Below, one piece after another: positions 1 through 9,336 of a stretch of DNA of 64,000 nucleotides. The DNA is taken from contig JAMLJA010000011.1 in assembly GCA_023953905.1 (NCBI GenBank), forward strand, positions 62,001 through 126,000, given 5' to 3'. The notes beneath the pieces were generated by a model that had not been told where the DNA came from, ran no database searches, and saw only the letters and a list, made by a program, of their open reading frames with translations. Position 1 is the stretch's first letter. Each line of letters starts with the position of its first letter. This DNA is from Rhizobiaceae bacterium (GTDB lineage Bacteria > Pseudomonadota > Alphaproteobacteria > Rhizobiales > Rhizobiaceae). Both the position numbers and the translations under genes were made by a program.

Positions 1-12
1 CGGAGCAGCGCT

Positions 13-924
13 TCATTCCCTGATGGCGCTTCGCACCGGACGCTCCACGGTCGCGCGCCAATTGCCATCGCGCCACATCGCGTCGAGCGCCGCCCGATAG
101 TTGGGAAACCTGAATTCATATCCCGTCTTTTTGATGGCGCGATTGGAGATCCGTTTGACCTCGCCATAAAAGGAGCGCGCCATCGGCGAGAGCTTCGCAG
201 CGTCGAAAAGCTCTTCGGGAGGCGGTTCGATTCCCATGAGATCGGCAGCATAAGTGACGACGTCCTGAGGCGGAGCGGGTTCGTCGTCGGAGACGTTGAA
301 GGGTCCGACCAGCTCACTTTCGGCGAGATGCCACAATGCAGCCGCGATGTCGTCGACATGGATCCGATTGAATACCTGCCCCGGCTTGATCAGGCGCTTG
401 GCGGTTCCCGCCGCCAGATTGACAAAGGCGTTGCGACCCGGACCGTAGATCCCGGACAAACGCGCGAGCGCCACCGGAACGCCCGCCGCATCTGCCGCCA
501 CAGTCCACGCCTTCTCCGCATCAATTCGAGCCCGGGAGCGTCTTGAGTTCGGCCGACACTCCGCCGTCTCGTCGATCCACGCGCCACCGTGATCGCCATA
601 GACACCGACTGTCGAGAGATAGCCGATCCATCGCAGCCGGGGCATTCGCTGACGCAGCTCGGGAATAAGTGCCAGGACCGGGTCGCCATTATCGCCAGGA
701 GCGATAGAGACGACCAGATGGGTCGTGATGCGCAGTGCTTCAATCAGTTGCGGAGACAATTCCGAACCATCGAAGAGCAGGGGCGATATGCCACTCAGTC
801 TCAGCGCCTCGAACTTTTCGTCCGATCGGGTGGTGCCAAGGATCGAGCCAGCGCGACCCCTTGCTGTCTCGGCGAACGCTCGCGCCGAATAGCCGGCGCC
901 GAAGATGAATATGCTGTCAGTCAT
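13..924 (-). CDS. NAD(P)-binding epimerase/SDR homologue, YeeZ-like
   Basis: 303-residue Rossmann protein of the extended SDR / NAD-dependent epimerase superfamily. The N-terminus carries a nucleotide-binding glycine motif (FIFGAGYSAR, residues 7-16), and a YLSTVGVYGDHG segment near residue 103 matches the SDR strand that precedes the active site. The usual YxxxK pair is not evident: the expected position reads RSRARIDAEK. This is typical of the YeeZ-like branch, so dehydrogenase or epimerase chemistry is doubtful. The ATG at 924 has no strong ribosome site but fits the family start. It is transcribed leftward, ahead of nothing visible in the window. The substrate is unknown. Confidence 0.8.
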   Translation of the reverse strand: MTDSIFIFGAGYSARAFAETARGRAGSILGTTRSDEKFEALRLSGISPLLFDGSELSPQLIEALRITTHLVVSIAPGDNGDPVLALIPELRQRMPRLRWIGYLSTVGVYGDHGGAWIDETAECRPNSRRSRARIDAEKAWTVAADAAGVPVALARLSGIYGPGRNAFVNLAAGTAKRLIKPGQVFNRIHVDDIAAALWHLAESELVGPFNVSDDEPAPPQDVVTYAADLMGIEPPPEELFDAAKLSPMARSFYGEVKRISNRAIKKTGYEFRFPNYRAALDAMWRDGNWRATVERPVRSAIRE

Positions 925-996
925 GCCGACTTAATGGACCAGAAACAAACCTGATGCGAGACCGCATCCTGCAATCTAGGCCCTTGGAACACAGCC

Positions 997-1188
997 TCAG
1001 CGCCGCGTCGGACCGCGCCTGGATGCCAGAAGAATTACAAGCCCGACGAGGCCTGTCACGGCGCCTATGTAAATCCATTTCGTTTGGCTCGTCATGAAAC
1101 TGCCGCCGATCAGACCTGCCCCCTGCAGAGTCCACAGTGTTCCCAGCACAAGCAAAACCAAACCGGCTGCAATCTTGGCGAACCTCAT
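997..1188 (-). CDS. small two-helix membrane protein
   Basis: 63-residue protein with two hydrophobic stretches (about residues 5-27 and 38-56) separated by a short polar loop containing SQTKW, and a basic C-terminus (SRRGPTRR). This predicts an inner-membrane hairpin protein. A strong ribosome site (AGGAGAG) lies about 6 bases before the ATG at 1188, which is the main reason to accept such a short frame. It is followed leftward, after about 70 bases, by the YeeZ-like gene and could share its transcript. I do not recognise a named family, and no function can be given. Confidence 0.65.
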   Translation of the reverse strand: MRFAKIAAGLVLLVLGTLWTLQGAGLIGGSFMTSQTKWIYIGAVTGLVGLVILLASRRGPTRR

Positions 1189-1473
1189 TGGATCTCTCCT
1201 AAAGAATACACACTATCAGCCGGGCTCGGCAGTTCAATCAAGGGTACTCGATGATCTGTGCAGCGCGCTCCAATTCTGCGCACGCGACGGCAGAAATCCT
1301 CCCCGAACTCCGGCAGAACGCGACACCGTCGAAGGACAATCTCGGTAACACAATGTAACAAAGTTGATTCGAGTCGTGATCGCCTGCCACATTATCGCCC
1401 TCTGCGAGCCGCATTGAGCGCCCCAATCATGCCTAGGGCGACCTGCATTAACCTTTTGCAGCGGAGCCCCTCA

Positions 1474-1836
1474 ATGAAATGTCATCGCACTGCATCTGTC
1501 GCCGGCCTTGCGCTTGCGGCAAGCGTCATGGTGCTGTCCACCGCCAATACTGCGTCCGCGCAATGCGGTCGTGCATCATGGTATGCGCTGACTTCGAAGA
1601 CGGCTTCGGGCGAACGGATGAACCCCGCGGCCATGACAGCGGCGCATCGTTCCCTTCCATTCGGGACAAAGGTGGCCGTCACCAACAAGCGCAATGGCAA
1701 GACCGTTGTCGTGCGCATCAACGACCGGGGGCCCTTCATCAAGGGGCGCGTCATCGATCTCTCGAAGGCAGCCGCGCGTCAGTTGGGGTTTGTCGGAGCA
1801 GGTCACGCTCCGGTTTGCATGTCAGCACAGAGTTAG
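1474..1836 (+). CDS. RlpA-like double-psi beta-barrel exported protein
   Basis: 120 residues. A cleavable signal peptide ends near residue 29 (TASAQC), followed by a double-psi beta-barrel of the RlpA family: GRASWY, then TASGERMNP, then [11 protein letters not shown], then [18 protein letters not shown]. The Asp of INDRGPF corresponds to the proposed catalytic Asp of RlpA lytic transglycosylases. There is no SPOR domain, so septal targeting is not implied. I chose the ATG at 1474 because the signal peptide begins there; a longer frame open upstream to 1258 lacks family character. Its stop overlaps the stop of the convergent dgoA by 4 bases. Likely a periplasmic peptidoglycan-acting or structural protein. 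Confidence 0.85.
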   Translation: MKCHRTASVAGLALAASVMVLSTANTASAQCGRASWYALTSKTASGERMNPAAMTAAHRSLPFGTKVAVTNKRNGKTVVVRINDRGPFIKGRVIDLSKAAARQLGFVGAGHAPVCMSAQS

Positions 1837-2465
1837 GCTGACGCGGCGGCATCCCAAGCCCGAGCTGCCAGTTTCGCCCGCTCTCCAATCTCGATGACGG
1901 AAAGGCTTGGCGAGAACAGGCTCGATCCAAGCCCGAACGTCCGGACACCGATCTTAGCATAATCAGCGAAATCCCTGTCGGACACGCCGCCGACAGCGCC
2001 GACGATGGTTTGCCGGGGAAGAACCGCCATTATCGCGGCAATGCCCCGGGCGCCAAGGACCGATGCGGGAAAGAACTTCAGCGCCGATGCGCCGAGCTTG
2101 ATAGCGAGGAATGCCTCGGTCGGCGTGAAAACGCCGGGCATGGAGACCATGCCGAAACGACTGGCTGCCTGCATGACATCGGAATCGATGTTGGGGCTGA
2201 CCAGAAGCCGGCCACCGGCTGCGTCGAGACGCTCGACATCGGCCGGGGTCAACACCGTACCCGCGCCAATCAGAGCCGTTTCGGGAAGCGACTTTCTAAT
2301 CGCCTCGATGGAACGGAACGGATCCGGCGAGTTCAACGGCACCTCGATTGCCTCTATCCCGGCGTCGAAGATCGCCTCGGCAGTGGCGACAGCGTTGTCC
2401 GGCTCCAGACCGCGCAAGATAGCGACAAGACCTCGCTTGAGTTTGGGAAAGGGTACGCCGCTCAT
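1833..2465 (-). CDS. dgoA: 2-dehydro-3-deoxy-6-phosphogalactonate aldolase
   Basis: 210-residue class I KDPG/KDPGal aldolase. It cleaves 2-keto-3-deoxy-6-phosphogalactonate to pyruvate and glyceraldehyde 3-phosphate. Visible motifs are VAILRG at the N-terminus, EVPLNSPDP with the catalytic Glu (about residue 41), GAGTVLT, and the Schiff-base Lys in ALKFFPAS (about residue 128). Assignment to DgoA rather than Eda rests on the adjacent dgoK, whose stop overlaps this start by 4 bases (ATGA). It is the last gene of the three-gene leftward sugar operon. The length is normal for the family. Confidence 0.92.
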   Translation of the reverse strand: MSGVPFPKLKRGLVAILRGLEPDNAVATAEAIFDAGIEAIEVPLNSPDPFRSIEAIRKSLPETALIGAGTVLTPADVERLDAAGGRLLVSPNIDSDVMQAASRFGMVSMPGVFTPTEAFLAIKLGASALKFFPASVLGARGIAAIMAVLPRQTIVGAVGGVSDRDFADYAKIGVRTFGLGSSLFSPSLSVIEIGERAKLAARAWDAAASA

Positions 2466-3409
2466 GCTGAAACCTCCGGCACCATCCCATTCACCCGGGC
2501 GGCATGCAGAAGACCTGCGCGCACAGCCTCATCGGCATCGACAAGACGCGCGCTCAGACCGGCCTTGCCGAGGGCGAACGCATAGACCTCGCCCAGTCGG
2601 CCTGATGCGACGAGAATGACTTCCTTGCTTTCCGCGAGATAGCGCTTGCGCGCACTGGCAATCTCGGCCCCGATCAGGATGCCCGAGAGCCGCGCTGCAG
2701 CCGCGCCCGGCGGCAATCCGTGAAGCAGCGTTGCCGCCCGAATACCGAACGTCAGGGATGTCACGCGGTCGGGCTCGTCCAGACCTCGCCGAAGGCCTTC
2801 GGCAAACGCCGGATCGTCGGCCTTGATGCCGGTCGCGGCCTCTCCGATCGAGTGCGAGAGAATGCTGTGGACCGCGAAGAGATTGAAAACCTCACCCGTC
2901 ATCCAGCTGGTGAAACCCGTCACGCGACCGTTTTCGATCTCCACCCATTTGGAATGCGTTCCGGGCATGCAGACGACATGGCGCCCGCTTCCCAGATTGC
3001 CCACCGCCCCGGCGATCTGGGTTTCTTCGCCGCGCATCACATCCGGCGAGGACGATGACGTCTGGGCCAGACCCGGCACGATCTTCACGTCCCGCCCCGG
3101 ATACGGCACGGCAATCGCCCGGTCGAAAATATGATCCAGCGTGCACGGCACTTCCGCATAGGGCGCTTCGATCCAGCCCTGACGCGCGCCAGCCATGCCG
3201 CAGACAATGGTTGCAAGACCTGCAGGAGCCGACAGCTCCGTCAAAACGCGATCAAGGACCGTCGCGAAGCCCATTTCACGCGCCTTCTGCATTCCCTCGT
3301 TGCTGCGGGCTTCGCCCAGCACCGCGCCGTGTGCGTCCAGCAGCCAGACGCGCAGGCTCGACGTCCCCCAGTCGACGGTGACAAGTGCCGGCCGGCCTGC
3401 TTCGGTCAC
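2462..3409 (-). CDS. dgoK: 2-dehydro-3-deoxygalactonokinase
   Basis: 315-residue DgoK-family sugar-acid kinase, which phosphorylates 2-keto-3-deoxygalactonate to the substrate of the adjacent aldolase. Motifs are VDWGTSSLRVWLLD (phosphate 1 region), GMAGARQGW, and MPGTHSKWV followed by FTSWMTGEVF. I place the start at GTG 3409, which overlaps the TGA of the upstream SDR gene as GTGA. A longer reading upstream to 3523 would add about 38 low-complexity residues lying inside the SDR gene. With dgoA and the SDR it makes a De Ley-Doudoroff type module, but no galactonate dehydratase is present here. Confidence 0.92.
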   Translation of the reverse strand: MTEAGRPALVTVDWGTSSLRVWLLDAHGAVLGEARSNEGMQKAREMGFATVLDRVLTELSAPAGLATIVCGMAGARQGWIEAPYAEVPCTLDHIFDRAIAVPYPGRDVKIVPGLAQTSSSSPDVMRGEETQIAGAVGNLGSGRHVVCMPGTHSKWVEIENGRVTGFTSWMTGEVFNLFAVHSILSHSIGEAATGIKADDPAFAEGLRRGLDEPDRVTSLTFGIRAATLLHGLPPGAAAARLSGILIGAEIASARKRYLAESKEVILVASGRLGEVYAFALGKAGLSARLVDADEAVRAGLLHAARVNGMVPEVSA

Positions 3410-4176
3410 ATCACACCCGCATCGACGATGATGGTCTGAGCGGTCAGCATGCGTGACGCATCCGAAGCCAGGAACAGACAGATGCCCACCATGTCTTCGG
3501 GTTGCATCTCGCGCTTTATGCACTGGCGGTTGTTGACGAAGTCACCGAGGCTCTCATCGGTCACCCAGAGATTGCGCTGGCGCTCGGTGATGACCCATCC
3601 CGGAGCCACGGCATTGACCCGTATGCTGTCCGGTCCAAGATGGCCCGCGAGACCTTTGGTGAGCCCGATGATACCGGCTTTTGCCGCCGTGTAGGACGGC
3701 ATGTCCGGGTGGTTGATCATGAAGGAGGTCGACGTGAAATTGATGATCGACCCACCGCCCGCCGCCTTCATGCCCGGAGCGACCGCCTGCGCGGTGAACA
3801 GGTGCGGCCGGATGTTGATCGACTGATTGTTCTCCCAGAAATCAACCGTCACATCTGCCAGTTTATGGCGATCGTCCAGCGCGGCATTGTTGATCAGAAC
3901 GGTCACCGGTCCATTTTCTGCAGCGGCCTTTCCGACCGCCGCGCGAAGCGCCTCGATATCCCGCAGATCGGCTTGAATGAACAATGGCCGGGCGCCGTAT
4001 TCCAGTTCCAGCCGATCGCACAAAGCCTTGCTCGTTTCCCCCGCAATGTCGATGAAGGCGACCTTGGAGCCCTGACGGATGAAGCCCTCGGTCAGAGCCG
4101 CTCCAATTCCCGAGCCTCCTCCCGTGATCAGCACCGACTGCCCTTTGAGATCCGGAAACTGCGCAGATGGCATCAT
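3406..4176 (-). CDS. SDR-family sugar dehydrogenase (galactose dehydrogenase candidate)
   Basis: 256-residue classical short-chain dehydrogenase: TGGGSGIG cofactor loop (about residues 18-25), NNAA (about 95-98), catalytic Ser in FTSTSF, YTAAK (catalytic Tyr/Lys) and the substrate-loop VAPGWV. An acidic residue after the second strand (FIDIA) favours NAD. As first gene of the operon with dgoK and dgoA it probably oxidises D-galactose or a related aldose to the lactone; that substrate is inferred only from context. The ATG at 4176 lies behind a purine-rich site (GGGGGAG). The 96-base gap upstream presumably holds the operon promoter. Confidence 0.85.
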   Translation of the reverse strand: MMPSAQFPDLKGQSVLITGGGSGIGAALTEGFIRQGSKVAFIDIAGETSKALCDRLELEYGARPLFIQADLRDIEALRAAVGKAAAENGPVTVLINNAALDDRHKLADVTVDFWENNQSINIRPHLFTAQAVAPGMKAAGGGSIINFTSTSFMINHPDMPSYTAAKAGIIGLTKGLAGHLGPDSIRVNAVAPGWVITERQRNLWVTDESLGDFVNNRQCIKREMQPEDMVGICLFLASDASRMLTAQTIIVDAGVM

Positions 4177-4272
4177 GAGTATTCTCCCCCGATTAGCGTG
4201 AAAGCTGTATCCTGCCGTCAGGCTTCAAGACAAGGGCGCGACGCGTTTCGCCGACAGGTTCGCCACTCGGAG

Positions 4273-5631
4273 CTAACGCGCGAAAGCACGCCTGGCGACA
4301 AATGCGGCATCGCGCAGATAGGCAAGCGTGGCATCTGCATCGACCGGCTTTCCGAACAGGTATCCCTGCCCCCCGCGACAGCCGAACTTGATCAGTTTGT
4401 CAGCCTGGGCTTCCGTCTCGATGCCTTCTGCGACGACTTCCATCCCGAGGCCGTCACAAAGTGCCAATATGGCCTTGATGATGTGCTCGGAAGGGCGGTC
4501 GTCGAGAATCGACGAAACAAACGCCCTGTCGATCTTGATCTTGTCGAACCGCATGTCGCGCAGACGGCCGAGAGACGATTGCCCGGTGCCAAAATCATCC
4601 AGCGAAATCTTGATGCCGCACAGCCTCAGTTCATTGATGATCTTCTCCGCCGAGGCAGGATCGGTCATCAGACCGGTCTCCGTGATCTCAATCTCCAGTC
4701 GACGCGGATCAAAACCCGTCTTTTCTAGGATAGAGAGGATGTGAAGCCCGGTATTCTGGTCGACGAGTTGCGAGGGAGACAGATTGAAGGAGAGGAAAAG
4801 TTCCTGCGGCCAGCTACGGGCAGCCTCGGTCGCCTTGCGCAGTATCAGTTGAGAGAGGGCCCCGATGATGCCGCGCTCCTCCGCGATCGGTATGAAAATC
4901 GTAGGCGAGACGATGCCAAGATCCGGATCGGTCCATCGCGCAAGCGCTTCCAGGCCGATGGTGTTGCGGGTCTGCAAATCGACGATGGGCTGAAAGAAGG
5001 CCTGCACCTCGCCCGCTGCGACCGCGCGACGTAGAGCCTGCTCGACATGGGTGGTGTACTTGGCGGCGGCCTCGATCTCGCCGGAATAGACAAGCACCCG
5101 CCGGCGCCCCGCGCGCTTGGCATGATAGAGGGCTGTCTCGGCCTTGTTGATCAACACGGACGCCGATTCATCGCTGGAAGAATACAACGCACATCCTGAC
5201 GACGCCGACAGACGGGCCATCCTCTCGCCGACGTCATAGGGTGCCGAGAGGATCTCAATCAGTGTGTTGACCCTGTCGAGTGCGGCATCCTCGCTGAAAA
5301 CCATCGGATACAGGACCGCGAACTCGTCGGCGCCGATACGTGCCACGCTGGAGTGGGAGTCCATGGACGCGCGCAGCCTCATTGCCACCTGCACTAGGAT
5401 TTCGTCGCCGGCCCTGCGTCCGAAATGGTCGTTGATGGGCTTGAAACCATCCAGATCGATGATGGCGATGGCAAAGGGCGCGGGATCGTCGGCGCGCTGC
5501 GCGATCAGGCGCTCGATCTTGTCATGAAAACGGCGGCTGTTTCCAAGACCCGTCAGCGAGTCGGTGAATGCGAGGTCCGCGAGGCCGACATTCTGCCGTT
5601 CTTCTCTAGCCGACCGAAGGGGGGATGTCAT
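4273..5631 (-). CDS. cytoplasmic GGDEF-EAL protein with altered GGDEF (GADEF)
   Basis: 452 residues: a GGDEF domain (about 15-180) directly followed by an EAL domain (about 200-440), with no transmembrane or sensor segment. The diguanylate cyclase signature reads RIGADEF near residue 100 (GADEF instead of GGDEF), so synthase activity may be weak or lost. The EAL half looks catalytic: EALARW, a LDDFGTGQSSL loop, KIDRAF and VAEGIE are all present, which suggests a c-di-GMP phosphodiesterase, possibly with GTP sensing by the first domain. Its ATG overlaps the stop of the upstream membrane glycosyltransferase-like gene by 4 bases, tying c-di-GMP turnover to that sugar operon. Confidence 0.92.
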   Translation of the reverse strand: MTSPLRSAREERQNVGLADLAFTDSLTGLGNSRRFHDKIERLIAQRADDPAPFAIAIIDLDGFKPINDHFGRRAGDEILVQVAMRLRASMDSHSSVARIGADEFAVLYPMVFSEDAALDRVNTLIEILSAPYDVGERMARLSASSGCALYSSSDESASVLINKAETALYHAKRAGRRRVLVYSGEIEAAAKYTTHVEQALRRAVAAGEVQAFFQPIVDLQTRNTIGLEALARWTDPDLGIVSPTIFIPIAEERGIIGALSQLILRKATEAARSWPQELFLSFNLSPSQLVDQNTGLHILSILEKTGFDPRRLEIEITETGLMTDPASAEKIINELRLCGIKISLDDFGTGQSSLGRLRDMRFDKIKIDRAFVSSILDDRPSEHIIKAILALCDGLGMEVVAEGIETEAQADKLIKFGCRGGQGYLFGKPVDADATLAYLRDAAFVARRAFAR

Positions 5632-7463
5632 GCCTGGCCTTTCGCCGCTCTTTCAACACGGTAAATCTCAAGCGGACCTCTGTCGGTCCCCGCGACTGGG
5701 GTCAACCAGTCCGGAATCCGACGCTGCATCAGTGCCGCCATGAACCCGTGGGGCGCGAGCGCCGCATAATTGCTGCTCTCCACATTGCCTCGACACAGCA
5801 CCACATAGTCGACACCATACTTACCGGCGATGGCGCGGGCCTGGTCGGGTGTGGCCATCATTGCCTCGACCATGGCGCGATTGCCCTCGATGTTGCGATG
5901 ATACGAGCCGGCCAGCACCCGATGCGGTGTGTAGGCGAGCATCGGTGAACCCAGATCCGAAACGGCCAGAACGGTTCCCTCCGGCATGCTTGCCATGGAT
6001 GTGAAGCTCTCAGAGGCCCAACAATTGGCGGTCTTCGCCGCTTCGGCATTTGCTCCCGCATCTGTCTGCGGGCTGGATTCCAGCCGGCCCGCCATCGCGC
6101 TCCACACGAGATTAACCGAGACCAGCCATGCGGCGACAAGGCCGACCGAACCGAGGTTTGACGGGGATCTCGCAAGTCTTTCGCGCAGCATGCCCACGCC
6201 TATCGCGAGTGCCACCGTTGCCAGAGGTATGGAAAACGAGGACCCGCGCACCTGCCAGCAACTGACCAGGAACGTCGCGAACAGAAAGCCGCCATAAAAG
6301 AGCCTCGCACGCGTGGCGCCATCACGCCGGACAAGTGCCGCGAGAAACGCCAGCGCGAGCAGTGGCGTCACATAGTAGGCGAGCAGCTTTGGCCAATTGT
6401 GCCTAGCCAGCGCAATCACCGACTGCACCTCGGTGATGTTGTTCAGCCAGAGGTCGCGCAGGCGCTCATCGACGGCAGCGTAGGGGTCGGCAAGGCATTG
6501 TGGGAATCCGTAGCGCACGACGCCTCCCGCGATAATCGCCAGCGCCGCCAAGGAAGCAAGACGCCGCGCAAAAGTGGCATTCAACGCCGGTGCGAGCGCG
6601 ATCAGCGCGAGACCCAGGCCGCCGATCGTGGCAAGCGAAAGCTGGAAGTTCGACAGCGCGTCACATGCAGGCGCCGACCAGTTCGAGGGGTCCACGGTGG
6701 CCAGAAAAGCCGTGAAGGTGGCTGCAGCGAAGGCAAGTGCGAAGGTCGCCGCGCGGCGCGCTTCGGCCTCATTTCCGAACAGAAAGGCGAACGATACACC
6801 TGCGCAACCTGCTGCCACATAGGGCGCGGTCTCCATGCCGATCGCCAGCATCAGGGCCGCGCAAAGGCCGGCATAGGCAGGAAAACGCGGGCGGCCCGGT
6901 GAGTTGACCAGAAACGCAAGCATGGCGACCGTCAATCCGATCTGGGCATTGTGATGGTCGATGGAGCCCGGTCGATAGATCCCCACGAAGTAGATGGCGC
7001 CGAGTGCCAGAGCCGCCGCAGGGAATATCGTATGTTCGTTGCCCAAGCTGCGGGCCAGCTGCAAAAGGCCGAACATCGTGCCGATCATCAAGATCAGCGG
7101 CCAAAGCGTCAGCGCGATATTCTCAGCCAGAGGCGTCGCAAAGCCGAGCATCGAGGCAAGCAGGATCAACGCCGCAATCGGGGCATCTATCAGCCGCGAC
7201 CAGTGCATGACGAAGCCACCGTCCTGACCCATCCGATACTGGTGCAAATCGAACCAGCCCTGGCCGCCAAGCAGATCGCGGATTTCGACCAGCCGCATCA
7301 GGCTGTCACTGTCGCCAGCCGCATCGAAAAGCGTCGGCAGGCCCATTGCCAGATACGTCGCATAGACGGCAATGCACAGCGCGCAGGCAATGCCGAGATC
7401 CGACATCCATTTGGGCAGGCTGATTGAGCGCGATGTTCGCGCGATATGGGTTGCGACCGTCAT
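5628..7463 (-). CDS. polytopic GT-C-like membrane protein
   Basis: About 611 residues with roughly a dozen hydrophobic helices. After TM1 comes an extracytoplasmic loop with DAAGDSDSLMRL and then FVMHWSRLIDAP. The acidic residues in this first loop resemble the metal-binding loop of GT-C polyprenyl-phosphate-sugar transferases of the STT3/ArnT kind. A soluble C-terminal domain follows (about residues 470-611). I use the ATG at 7463; a GTG at 7505 is also open but neither has a good ribosome site. It lies downstream of GT2 and gtrA genes and overlaps the next gene by 4 bases. A likely role is transfer of a lipid-linked sugar to a cell-envelope acceptor; the substrate is unknown. Confidence 0.75.
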   Translation of the reverse strand: MTVATHIARTSRSISLPKWMSDLGIACALCIAVYATYLAMGLPTLFDAAGDSDSLMRLVEIRDLLGGQGWFDLHQYRMGQDGGFVMHWSRLIDAPIAALILLASMLGFATPLAENIALTLWPLILMIGTMFGLLQLARSLGNEHTIFPAAALALGAIYFVGIYRPGSIDHHNAQIGLTVAMLAFLVNSPGRPRFPAYAGLCAALMLAIGMETAPYVAAGCAGVSFAFLFGNEAEARRAATFALAFAAATFTAFLATVDPSNWSAPACDALSNFQLSLATIGGLGLALIALAPALNATFARRLASLAALAIIAGGVVRYGFPQCLADPYAAVDERLRDLWLNNITEVQSVIALARHNWPKLLAYYVTPLLALAFLAALVRRDGATRARLFYGGFLFATFLVSCWQVRGSSFSIPLATVALAIGVGMLRERLARSPSNLGSVGLVAAWLVSVNLVWSAMAGRLESSPQTDAGANAEAAKTANCWASESFTSMASMPEGTVLAVSDLGSPMLAYTPHRVLAGSYHRNIEGNRAMVEAMMATPDQARAIAGKYGVDYVVLCRGNVESSNYAALAPHGFMAALMQRRIPDWLTPVAGTDRGPLEIYRVERAAKGQA

Positions 7464-7539
7464 GACTCCGAACCGGGACAGTTTGTCGCAACCTACCGGC
7501 CGCACTTCAACAAACGGTAAAGCAATTGCTTACCCAGCG

Positions 7540-7932
7540 TCATTTGACGCGCGCAAACACCCAGAGTGACGACAGGACGTAGCTGACCGCGCTGGTGATC
7601 AGCATTGCACCAATCGACATCGTCAAAAGCGATGCGTCATATATCTCGACCGCGACATAGGACACGATACCAGACAGGACCGCGCATCCGATCTGCAACA
7701 CGAGATATCGAGGAAAGGCGATCGCGTGCGACTGTTCGCCCTCAAAAGTCCAGGAACGCTGGGTGAGGTAGGCAAAGGCGAAGGCTATGAGGTACGCTGC
7801 GGCGCTCGCCCGAAAGGGTGGCACACCCGATCGGGCGAACACATAGGCGAGAACAGCAAACAGCAAGGCTGCGCCACCGCCGACGATCAGAAATCGGACC
7901 ATTCGATGCCGAAGCGGGCGGATGATCGTCAC
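7540..7932 (-). CDS. GtrA family membrane protein
   Basis: 130 residues with four predicted transmembrane helices (about 11-31, 41-59, 77-97 and 101-122). The pattern is that of GtrA/DPMS: FLIVGGGAALL in the first helix and the TQRSWTF loop between helices 2 and 3. GtrA proteins help move or present polyprenyl-phosphate-linked sugars in the inner membrane. The ATG overlaps the TGA of the upstream GT2 gene by 4 bases, the usual GT2-GtrA pairing, and the GT-C-like gene follows after about 75 bases. Confidence 0.9.
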   Translation of the reverse strand: MTIIRPLRHRMVRFLIVGGGAALLFAVLAYVFARSGVPPFRASAAAYLIAFAFAYLTQRSWTFEGEQSHAIAFPRYLVLQIGCAVLSGIVSYVAVEIYDASLLTMSIGAMLITSAVSYVLSSLWVFARVK

Positions 7933-9155
7933 GACGGATCGACAGGTTTTTGCAAAAGGCTCGCCTGACGCGTCACAGGTATTTCGAGCACACCAAGCAG
8001 GAATGCGGAAAAGAAGGTCTGCAGGCCGATTACGACAAGCGTCAGGCCCAGAACGATGATGCGCGGAATCTCGGAATCATTGAGAGGACCGAAATCCACC
8101 GCGGCCCAACGGATGAGGGCATAAGCAAAAAACGCTGCCCCTACGAGGAAGCAGATGCCGGCATTCAGCGCGAGCCTGTCGGTGCTGATGGAACGGCTCA
8201 GCCAATCCGAGCGCGCATTGGGCGGAAGAAAACCGGTAATGTGCGCATAATAGCGCGAAACAAGGCCGAAACTGATCAACTGCGTGCCGGTCACGACCAT
8301 GAAGCAGGCGGCAACGAAGGTGTTGAGGTCGAGTTCCATCGTCGTGTTGAGCCGCAGTGGCCCAAAGAACAGCAGCGCGGCGATCAGAACCCCGACGCCG
8401 CACAAAGTCGCGCCCGGGATGAAGAAGAGCCAGCGCGGATTGTACATCAGCAGAAACTTCAGGTGCCGCCAGCCATCGCGCCAGGTGCGCAGATGCGGCG
8501 GGCGGCTGCGTCCATCCGGCTTCAGGGTCGTCGGCACCTCGGCAATCTTTAGACCGGCAAGCGATGCCCGGACCACCATTTCACTGGCGAATTCCATGCC
8601 CGTTGTCCTGAGTTGAAGCGCGCGGATGCTCTCGGCATTGAAGCCGCGCAGGCCACAATGAAAGTCGCCAACCGGAATTCGGAAAAACAGCCGGCCGACG
8701 AAGCTCAGGACCGGATTTCCCAGATAGCGGTGCAGGAACGGCATCGCGCCGGGTTCTATGCCGCCACGGAAGCGGTTGCCCATGACAAGATCGGCGCCCT
8801 GCCGCAGCCTCTCGACGAAGGGAAGCAAGTTGGCAAAATCGTAGCTGTCGTCGGCATCGCCCATGATGATGAAACGCCCGCGGGCATTGGCGATGCCACC
8901 GATGAGCGCCGCGCCGTAGCCGCGCTGCGTGACAGGCACGACGCGCGCGCCGAGACTGGCCGCGATCTCCTGCGATCCGTCCGAGCTGCCATTGTCGGCA
9001 ATCATGACCTCGCCGCGTATGCCCGAGCGAGCCAGAAACGCCGAGGCCTTGCGGATGCAGGTCGCGAGCGTCTCGGCCTCGTTGAGGCAGGGCATGAGGA
9101 TCGTCAGTTCGAGCTCGTCGCTGCCGATCTTGCGAATGGGAGTCACCGCGTTCAT
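7929..9155 (-). CDS. GT2 polyprenyl-phosphate glycosyltransferase
   Basis: 408 residues. The N-terminal GT-A fold (about 12-235) has LTILMPCLNEAETL, IADNGSSDGS and MGDADDSYDF (DxD-type metal site). The C-terminal part has about four transmembrane helices (about 250-400). This layout matches DPM1/GtrB-like enzymes that load a hexose onto a polyprenyl phosphate. I choose the ATG at 9155, preceded by GAGGGGCC; an upstream in-frame start at 9194 adds 13 basic residues. First gene of the operon GT2 - gtrA - GT-C-like - GGDEF/EAL, divergent from gshB. Confidence 0.88.
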   Translation of the reverse strand: MNAVTPIRKIGSDELELTILMPCLNEAETLATCIRKASAFLARSGIRGEVMIADNGSSDGSQEIAASLGARVVPVTQRGYGAALIGGIANARGRFIIMGDADDSYDFANLLPFVERLRQGADLVMGNRFRGGIEPGAMPFLHRYLGNPVLSFVGRLFFRIPVGDFHCGLRGFNAESIRALQLRTTGMEFASEMVVRASLAGLKIAEVPTTLKPDGRSRPPHLRTWRDGWRHLKFLLMYNPRWLFFIPGATLCGVGVLIAALLFFGPLRLNTTMELDLNTFVAACFMVVTGTQLISFGLVSRYYAHITGFLPPNARSDWLSRSISTDRLALNAGICFLVGAAFFAYALIRWAAVDFGPLNDSEIPRIIVLGLTLVVIGLQTFFSAFLLGVLEIPVTRQASLLQKPVDPS

Positions 9156-9336
9156 CTCGGCCCCTCTGTCTTTGCGCCGCAGATGCCAGCGCACTTGCCT
9201 GTCCTAATCCCAATTGATTGGCGCGCTGTTAACATCGCGACTCACGGCGGCAAGCTATTCCATGCTCTGTGCCAATTGAAGCGCGCCGGTCGAACCGCTA
9301 CATCGCAGTCAACAATGCGCGAACCGGAGACAGGCC

